From Bradyrhizobium sp. PSBB068 (GTDB taxonomy: Bacteria; Pseudomonadota; Alphaproteobacteria; Rhizobiales; Xanthobacteraceae), in NCBI GenBank assembly GCA_016839165.1, contig CP069300.1:7202001-7266000 (forward strand): DNA of 64,000 nucleotides, given 5' to 3'. Positions 57,932 to 64,000 of the stretch are shown here, one piece after another. The notes under the pieces are model-generated. The model searched no databases. It was not told the DNA's origin and saw only the letters and a program-made list of their open reading frames with translations. Each line of letters begins with the position of its first letter. Within the stretch, counting starts at the first letter, position 1. The position numbers and the translations under genes were made by a program.

Positions 57932-60900
57932 ATGCGCGTTTTCAGCGTTCCCGTTTCCGCGCCGTTCCTGCGCACCGTCATCGCGGCGCTGGTCGACGGC
58001 CGCCTGGTGGCGGGATTCGAGGCGCGCAACGATCCCGCCAAGCTCGCCAACGCCACACTGTATCTGCCGACCCGCCGCGCCGGACGGCTGGCGCGCGAAA
58101 TCTTCCTCGACGTGCTCGATTCCGACGCCGCTGTGCTGCCGCGCATCATAGCGCTCGGCGAGATCGACGAGGACGAGCTCGCCTTCGCCGACCAGGGCGA
58201 CGAGGTCGGCGGCGCCGCGCCGCTGGAGATTCCGCCCCGGCTCGGCGAGCTGGAGCGACGGCTGACCCTGGCGCATCTGGTCGCGGCCTGGGCGAAGACG
58301 CCGGTGTCAGCGCCGCTGGTGGTCGGCGGCCCGGCCTCGACCTTGCAGCTCGCCGGCGACCTGGCGCGGCTGATGGACGACATGGTGACGCGCGGCGTCG
58401 ACTGGCGCGCGCTCGACCGCCTGGTGCCGGACCAGCTCGACAAATACTGGCAGCATTCGCTCGACTTCCTGCGCATCGCGCGCGACGCCTGGCCGAATTA
58501 TCTGAAGGAGATCGGCCGGATCGAACCCGCGGCACGGCGCGATCTCCTGATCGAGGCGGAAGCGGCGCGGCTGACCGCGCATCCCACGGGCCCGGTGATC
58601 GCCGCCGGTTCGACCGGCTCGATGCCGGCCACGGCGAAATTCCTGCACGCGGTGGCGAAGCTGCCGAACGGCGCCGTGGTGCTGCCCGGGCTTGACACCG
58701 ATCTCGACGAAGAGTCCTGGGATACGATCGGCGGCGAGCGCGGCGACGACGGTCGCTTCACCCTGCCGCCGTCGTCGAACCATCCGCAGTTCGCGATGCA
58801 CGCCCTGCTCGATCGCTTCGGCATCAAGCGCCGCGACGTCGAGAGCCTCGCCGAGCCGGCACCGCAGGGGCGCGAGGTGCTGGTGTCGGAGACGATGCGT
58901 CCGTCGACCGCCACGGCACAATGGCATGACCGGCTGGAGCGGCCCGAGATCGTGGCGCGGATTTCCGCCGGGATGACCAATCTCACCGTGGTCGAGGCGC
59001 CCAATCCGGAAATGGAGGCGCTGGCAATCGCGGTCGCGATGCGCGAGGCGCGGCATCTCGGCAAATCGGCCGCGCTGGTGACGCCGGATCGCGCGCTGGC
59101 ACGCCGCGTGATGGCCTCGCTGACCCGCTGGAAGCTGGAGTTCGATGATTCCGGCGGCGACGCTCTGATGGAAACGCCGGCCGGCGTGTTCGCCCGCCTC
59201 ACCGCGGAGGCCGCCGCCAAGGGGCTGGAGCCGCCGACGCTGCTCGCGCTGCTCAAGCATCCGCTGTTCCGGCTCGGCGGCTCGCATGGCGCGCTGAAGC
59301 GCGCGATCGAGGTGCTGGAGATCGCGCTGCTGCGCGGCACGCGGCCGCAACCAGGGACCGGCGGGCTTGCGCGCGACTTCGCCCGCTTCCGCGCCGAGCT
59401 GGTCAAGCTGCACGGCGGCGAGACCTCGTCGCTGCATGCCATGGAGCCGCGCGCCCGGCTGCGCGACAACGAGCTCAATCAGGCCGAGGGCCTGATAACC
59501 CGATTGCAGGCGGCGCTGGCGCCGCTGGAAGGCATGGCCGCGTCAAAGCCGTATGATTTTGCCGAGCTGGCGGCGCGCCACCGCGAGGCGCTGATCGCGC
59601 TGTCGGCCGATCAGAACGACGTCGCCATCGTGTTCGAGGAACGCGCCGGTGCGTCGCTGGCGTCTGCCTTCGACGAGCTGCTCGCCAGGCAGCAGCCGAG
59701 CGGGCTGATGACGCCGCTGTCGGATTATCCCGAGGTGTTCCAGACCGCGTTCGCCGACCGCATGGTGCGGCGGCCGGAATCGGCGCGCGCGCAGCTCAAC
59801 ATCTTCGGCCAGCTCGAGGCGCGTCTGACCGAATCCGATCGCGTGATCCTCGGCGGCCTGGTCGAGGGTGTCTGGCCGCCGGCGCCGCGGATCGATCCGT
59901 GGCTGAGCCGGCCGATGCGGCACGAGCTCGGGCTCGATCTTCCCGAGCGACGCATCGGCCTGTCCGCACACGACTTCGCGCAGCTGCTCGGCCATGACGA
60001 GGTGATCCTCACCCATGCCGCCAAGGTCGGCGGCGCGCCGGCGGTCGCCTCGCGCTTCCTGCACCGGCTCGAAGCAGTCGCGGGCGAAGCGCGCTGGAAG
60101 GCCGCTACATCGGCCGGCGAGACTTATGTGAAATATGCCGCCGAGCTCGACCAGCCCGACAAGGTCGAGCCGATGCCGCAGCCGGAGCCGCGGCCGCCGC
60201 GCGAGGCGCGGCCGCTGAAGATGTCGGTCACCGCGATCGAGGACTGGTTGCGCGATCCCTACACGATCTACGCGCGCTACATCCTCAGGCTCGATCCGCT
60301 CGACCCGGTCGACATGCCGCTGTCGGCGGCCGATCGCGGCTCGGCAATCCACGAATCGCTCGGCGAGTTCACGCAAACCTATGCCGACGCGCTGCCCGAC
60401 GACATCAAGAGCGCGCTGCGCGATATCGGAGCCAAGCATTTCAAGCCGCTGATGGAACGGCCCGAAGCGCGCGCGCTGTGGTGGCCGCGCTTCCAGCGCA
60501 TCGCGGCGTGGTTTGCCGAATGGGAACAGGCGCGGCGCGGCAGCATCGACGCCATCAAGGCCGAGATCCGCGGCGAGATCGGCATTCCGCTCGACGACGC
60601 CAGGACATTCGTGCTCTCCGCGCGCGCCGATCGCATCGAGCGGCGCGACGACGGCAGCTTTGCGATCCTCGACTACAAGACCGGCCAGCCGCCGACCGGC
60701 AAGCAGGTGCGCATGGGCCTGTCGCCGCAGCTGACGCTGGAGGCCGCGATCCTGCGCGAGGGCGGCTTCGCCGGGATTCCGGCGGACGCCTCGGTCGGCG
60801 ACCTCGTCTATGTCAGGCTGAGCGGCAACAATCCGCCGGGCGAGCAGCGTTCGCTGGAATTGAAGATCAAGACCAGCGACACGCCGCAGCCGCCCGACGA

Positions 60901-61078
60901 AGCCGCCGACACTGCGCGGCGCAAGCTCGAAGCGCTGATCCGCGCCTTCGACGACGAGCAGCAGCCCTACACCTCGCTGAACCTCTCGATGTGGGCGAAC
61001 CGCTACGGCGCCTATGACGACCTTGCGCGGATCAAGGAATGGTCCGCTGCAGGCGGATTGGGGATCGAGGAATGGTGA
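57932..61078 (+). CDS. addB: Double-strand break repair protein AddB
   Basis: Nuclease subunit of the AddAB helicase-nuclease, the RecBCD counterpart in alphaproteobacteria. The 1048 residues begin MRVFSVPVSAPFLRTVIAAL. It includes an inactivated helicase-like core (LYLPTRRAGRLAREIFLDVL, ILGGLVEGVWPPAPRIDPWL) and a C-terminal RecB-type nuclease with FAILDYKTGQPPTGKQV and LSPQLTLEA. The alphaproteobacterial form lacks an obvious four-cysteine Fe-S cluster in the parts I examined. The stop overlaps the addA start. In Caulobacter addB directly follows murU. Confidence 0.93.
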   Translation: MRVFSVPVSAPFLRTVIAALVDGRLVAGFEARNDPAKLANATLYLPTRRAGRLAREIFLDVLDSDAAVLPRIIALGEIDEDELAFADQGDEVGGAAPLEIPPRLGELERRLTLAHLVAAWAKTPVSAPLVVGGPASTLQLAGDLARLMDDMVTRGVDWRALDRLVPDQLDKYWQHSLDFLRIARDAWPNYLKEIGRIEPAARRDLLIEAEAARLTAHPTGPVIAAGSTGSMPATAKFLHAVAKLPNGAVVLPGLDTDLDEESWDTIGGERGDDGRFTLPPSSNHPQFAMHALLDRFGIKRRDVESLAEPAPQGREVLVSETMRPSTATAQWHDRLERPEIVARISAGMTNLTVVEAPNPEMEALAIAVAMREARHLGKSAALVTPDRALARRVMASLTRWKLEFDDSGGDALMETPAGVFARLTAEAAAKGLEPPTLLALLKHPLFRLGGSHGALKRAIEVLEIALLRGTRPQPGTGGLARDFARFRAELVKLHGGETSSLHAMEPRARLRDNELNQAEGLITRLQAALAPLEGMAASKPYDFAELAARHREALIALSADQNDVAIVFEERAGASLASAFDELLARQQPSGLMTPLSDYPEVFQTAFADRMVRRPESARAQLNIFGQLEARLTESDRVILGGLVEGVWPPAPRIDPWLSRPMRHELGLDLPERRIGLSAHDFAQLLGHDEVILTHAAKVGGAPAVASRFLHRLEAVAGEARWKAATSAGETYVKYAAELDQPDKVEPMPQPEPRPPREARPLKMSVTAIEDWLRDPYTIYARYILRLDPLDPVDMPLSAADRGSAIHESLGEFTQTYADALPDDIKSALRDIGAKHFKPLMERPEARALWWPRFQRIAAWFAEWEQARRGSIDAIKAEIRGEIGIPLDDARTFVLSARADRIERRDDGSFAILDYKTGQPPTGKQVRMGLSPQLTLEAAILREGGFAGIPADASVGDLVYVRLSGNNPPGEQRSLELKIKTSDTPQPPDEAADTARRKLEALIRAFDDEQQPYTSLNLSMWANRYGAYDDLARIKEWSAAGGLGIEEW

Positions 61079-64000
61079 AGGCCCCACGTCCGATCCCGCC
61101 GGCCGTGCGCGATGCGCAGGCACGCGCGTCCGATCCGAAGGCATCGACCTTCGTGTCGGCCAATGCCGGCTCGGGCAAGACCCATGTGCTGGTGCAGCGC
61201 GTGATCCGCCTTTTGCTGTCAGGCGTGCCCCCGGAGAAGATCCTCTGCATCACCTTCACCAAGGCCGCCGCGGCCAACATGGCGGAGCGCGTGTTCACGA
61301 CGCTCGGCCATTGGGTGACGCTCGATGACGCCGGGCTCGATGCCGCGATCCGCGAGGCCGGCATCGCGCATCCATCCGCTTCGCTGCGGCGCGAGGCGCG
61401 AAAACTGTTTGCCTGCGCGCTGGAGACGCCCGGCGGTCTGAAGGTGCAGACCATCCACGCGTTGTGCACCCGTCTGCTGCAACAGTTCCCGTTCGAGGCC
61501 AACGTGCCGGCGCGCTTCGCCGTGCTCGACGACCGCGACCAGAACGAGATGATGGAACGCGCCAATCTAGCGGTGTTCCTGGAGGCGTCGCGGATTCCCG
61601 ACAGTCCGATCGGCCGCGCGCTGCGGACCGCGATGGCGAATGCCGCCGACGTCACCTTCAAGGAGGTGGTCCGAGAGGCCTGCCTCAGCCGCGACCATTT
61701 CATGGCCTGGACCGATGCCGCCGGCAACGCCACCGCCGCCGCCGCGCAGATGTCGGCCGCGCTCGGCGTCTCCGCTGATGATCGCATCGAGGATGTCGAA
61801 CGCGAGATCGTCGACGGGCCGAACCTGCCGCGGTCGAGCTGGAAGGAGATGGCAACGCTGCTCGACACCAGCAGCAAGGCGGATCAGAAGCAGGCCGAGC
61901 GGCTGCGGGCGGCGCTGACCTTCACCGGTGCAGCTCAAGTGGACGAATATCTCGGCGTGTTCCTGACCGATGACCGCGCGCCGCGCGCCTCCGTCATCAC
62001 CAACAGTTTCATCAAGAAGAATCCGGTCGCAGGCAACAGGTTCGATGCAGAGATCGACCGGCTCGGTCCGCTGATCGAACGCCGACGCGCCGTGGTGGCG
62101 CGCGACCGCACCGAGGCGCTGATCCACATCGCCACGGCAGCGGCTGCGCACTACCGGCGCGAGAAGCTGGAACGCGGCCTGCTCGACTATGACGATCTGA
62201 TCGACAAGACGCTTGCGATGCTCGACCGGGTCTCCTCCGGCTGGGTGCACTACAAGCTCGACCGCGGCGTCGATCACGTGCTGATCGACGAGGCGCAGGA
62301 CACCAGCCCGCGGCAGTGGGACATCGTCGCCCACATCATCTCGGAATTCACCTCCGGCGCCGGCGCGCGCGACGGCCTGGTGCGCACGGTGTTCGCGGTT
62401 GGTGACGAGAAGCAGTCGATCTTCTCGTTCCAGGGCGCGGCGCCCCGTGAGTTCGATCTGCGCCGCCGCGAGCTGAGGCGGCGGTTCGAGGAGGCCGGGC
62501 TGAAATTCGATCCGGTGTCGTTCACCTATTCGTTCCGCTCGGGACCGGTGATCCTGCATTCGGTCGACCATGTGTTCCGCGAGCAAGAGATCTTCCGCAG
62601 CATCCATGCGGTCGAGAACGGTTATCCGATCCACAATGCGATGACTGACGCCGGCCCCAGCCTGATCGAGCTGTGGGATCTCGCGGTTGCCGACGACCGC
62701 CAGGACATCGAGGGCTGGCGCGCGCCGTTCGACGGCGTCGCGGTGACCAGCCCCGAGGTGAAGCTGGCACGGCGCATCCAGGCCGAGATCAAGCGCTTGG
62801 TCACCAGCGGCACCATGACCGGGAGCGCCGGTGGACGACGGCCATTGCGTTACGGCGACATGCTGATCCTGGTGCGGCGGCGCGGCAACGCCTTCGACGC
62901 GGTGATCCAGGCGCTGAAGCACGCGGGCATTCCGGTCGCCGGCGCCGACCGGCTGAAGCTGACCGAGCACATCGCGATCATCGACCTGATGAACCTTGCC
63001 GACGCGCTGCTGCTGCCGCAGGACGACCTCGCGCTCGCGGTGGCGCTGAAGAGCCCGCTGTTCGGGCTCGACGACGACGATCTGTTCAAGCTCGCTTATC
63101 AGCGCCGCGGCTCGCTGCGCGAAGCACTGACCGCGCAGGCGCCGACCGACGAGCGTTTTTCGGCGGCGCTGCAGCGCCTGGAAGAGTGCGAGCGCCGCTT
63201 CACCCAGGAGACGCCGTTCGCGTTCTACGCCTGGCTGCTCGGCGGCGACGGCGGGCGGGCGCGCATGCTGCGCCGGCTCGGCCACGAGGCCAATGACGCG
63301 CTCGACGAATTCCTCGAACTGGCGCTGGGCTATGAGCGCAAGGCGCCGGCCTCGCTGCAGGGCTTCGTCGCCTGGCTGCGCGCCGCCGACACCGAGGTGA
63401 AGCGCGACATGGAGATCTCGCGCGACGAGGTGCGCGTGATGACCGTGCACGGCGCCAAGGGCCTCGAGGCATCGGTGGTGTTCCTGGTCGACACCACGAC
63501 CTCGCCGTCGGACACCCAGCGGCTGCGGCTGATCCATCTGCCGCAGGGCAATGCCGCGCCGAACGCGCCCGGCGTCGTGGTGTGGGCCGGCAAGAAGGCC
63601 GAGGATCCGCCCGCCGTCGCCGATGCGCGCAAGGCGATGCTCGGCGACACCGAGGACGAATATCGCCGCCTGCTCTATGTCGCGATGACCCGTGCCGCCG
63701 ACCGGCTGATCGTCGGCGGCTGCATGCCCGGCAACATGAGCACGGTGCGGAAATCCTCCTGGTACGATCTGATCACCAGGGGGCTCGCCAATGCCGGGCT
63801 CAAGCTCGAGGAAGAGGAGACGCCGGCCGGCAAGGTGATGCGCTATTCACGGCCGGATGACATCGCGGATCTCTCGGGCCCGGCCGCGCCAACGGAAGCG
63901 GCCCCGGTCGCGCTGCCGTCCTGGCTTCGTGAAGCGGCCGCACCCGAAGCCTCAGCCGCGGGCGTGCTGCGCCCGTCCGATCCGTCCGACGGCGACAGCC
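61072..64000 (+). CDS. addA: Double-strand break repair helicase AddA (cut by window end)
   Basis: ATP-dependent 3'-5' helicase of AddAB (SF1A, UvrD-like). It reads without a stop to the end of the window, 976 codons. Start ATG 61072 or GTG 61075 overlaps the addB stop by 7 or 4 bp. Motifs: Walker A FVSANAGSGKTHVLVQR near residues 26-42, motif Ia CITFTKAAAANMAER, Walker B HVLIDEAQDTSPRQWDI, motif III FAVGDEKQSIFSFQGA, motif IV TYSFRSGP, motif V MTVHGAKGLEASVVFLVD and motif VI RRLLYVAMTRAADRL. The C-terminal nuclease domain is only beginning where the window ends. Confidence 0.95.
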   Translation, partial: MVKAPRPIPPAVRDAQARASDPKASTFVSANAGSGKTHVLVQRVIRLLLSGVPPEKILCITFTKAAAANMAERVFTTLGHWVTLDDAGLDAAIREAGIAHPSASLRREARKLFACALETPGGLKVQTIHALCTRLLQQFPFEANVPARFAVLDDRDQNEMMERANLAVFLEASRIPDSPIGRALRTAMANAADVTFKEVVREACLSRDHFMAWTDAAGNATAAAAQMSAALGVSADDRIEDVEREIVDGPNLPRSSWKEMATLLDTSSKADQKQAERLRAALTFTGAAQVDEYLGVFLTDDRAPRASVITNSFIKKNPVAGNRFDAEIDRLGPLIERRRAVVARDRTEALIHIATAAAAHYRREKLERGLLDYDDLIDKTLAMLDRVSSGWVHYKLDRGVDHVLIDEAQDTSPRQWDIVAHIISEFTSGAGARDGLVRTVFAVGDEKQSIFSFQGAAPREFDLRRRELRRRFEEAGLKFDPVSFTYSFRSGPVILHSVDHVFREQEIFRSIHAVENGYPIHNAMTDAGPSLIELWDLAVADDRQDIEGWRAPFDGVAVTSPEVKLARRIQAEIKRLVTSGTMTGSAGGRRPLRYGDMLILVRRRGNAFDAVIQALKHAGIPVAGADRLKLTEHIAIIDLMNLADALLLPQDDLALAVALKSPLFGLDDDDLFKLAYQRRGSLREALTAQAPTDERFSAALQRLEECERRFTQETPFAFYAWLLGGDGGRARMLRRLGHEANDALDEFLELALGYERKAPASLQGFVAWLRAADTEVKRDMEISRDEVRVMTVHGAKGLEASVVFLVDTTTSPSDTQRLRLIHLPQGNAAPNAPGVVVWAGKKAEDPPAVADARKAMLGDTEDEYRRLLYVAMTRAADRLIVGGCMPGNMSTVRKSSWYDLITRGLANAGLKLEEEETPAGKVMRYSRPDDIADLSGPAAPTEAAPVALPSWLREAAAPEASAAGVLRPSDPSDGDS

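Overview
The window is a GC-rich, gene-dense piece of alphaproteobacterial chromosome. Protein sequences and gene order point to Bradyrhizobium or a close relative in the Nitrobacteraceae. Signs of this are a Bradyrhizobium-type Irr with its Gly-Cys-Pro heme motif and His-His-His triplet, a Fur without the usual cysteine pair, a DivL with tyrosine in place of the phospho-histidine, and many palindromic intergenic repeats of the kinds common in that genus. I saw no rRNA or tRNA gene, CRISPR array, prophage or intact insertion sequence. Almost everything is core metabolism and information processing.

Layout. 0-5 kb: end of a serine hydrolase, an acyl-CoA synthetase, adenosine kinase (minus strand) and murJ. 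5-16.4 kb: a plus-strand housekeeping run of trpS, a UspA protein, nfuA, tsaB-rimI, fur, a HAD hydrolase, miaB, phoH-ybeY-corC-lnt and an XRE regulator. 16.4-20.5 kb: an M20 peptidase (where metK often sits in relatives), trmB, then two minus-strand genes (phytanoyl-CoA dioxygenase family, DUF2336). 20.6-31.2 kb: the transcription and translation operon rimP-nusA-ylxR-infB-rbfA-truB-rpsO-pnp, preceded by a promoter-plus-terminator leader that looks like an attenuator. 31.4-36.3 kb: a Tat-exported superoxide dismutase and a minus-strand fabA-fabB-fabV operon divergent from irr. 36.4-43.8 kb: mixed accessory genes, namely an SH3 protein, a 2-hydroxyacid dehydrogenase, LysR beside an aldo/keto reductase remnant, a MoeB-like protein, a peptidoglycan-binding pseudo-protease and gamma-glutamyltransferase. 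43.8-49.1 kb: mutM divergent from ubiE-ubiB-coaBC-dut. 49.4-64 kb: divL, a tsaE-amgK fusion, a PilZ gene and murU, then an inserted DUF2891/BASS transporter/LysR block, then addB and addA (cut by the window end).

How genes work together. rimP, nusA, infB, rbfA, truB, rpsO and pnp form a ribosome-assembly and RNA-metabolism unit. tsaB, the tsaE domain, miaB and trmB all modify tRNA. phoH-ybeY-corC-lnt is a conserved RNA and envelope cluster. fabA/fabB/fabV would make and extend unsaturated fatty acids. The amgK domain and murU would recycle N-acetylmuramic acid to UDP-MurNAc, beside the cell-cycle pseudokinase divL.

The most unusual feature is coaBC (47254-48678). An apparently complete CoaBC enzyme carries an N-terminal FitA/VapB-type ribbon-helix-helix antitoxin domain, and a perfect palindrome TGATAGC-ATC-GCTATCA lies 30 bp upstream of its start. 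This suggests that a coenzyme A biosynthetic enzyme captured a toxin-antitoxin DNA-binding domain together with its operator.
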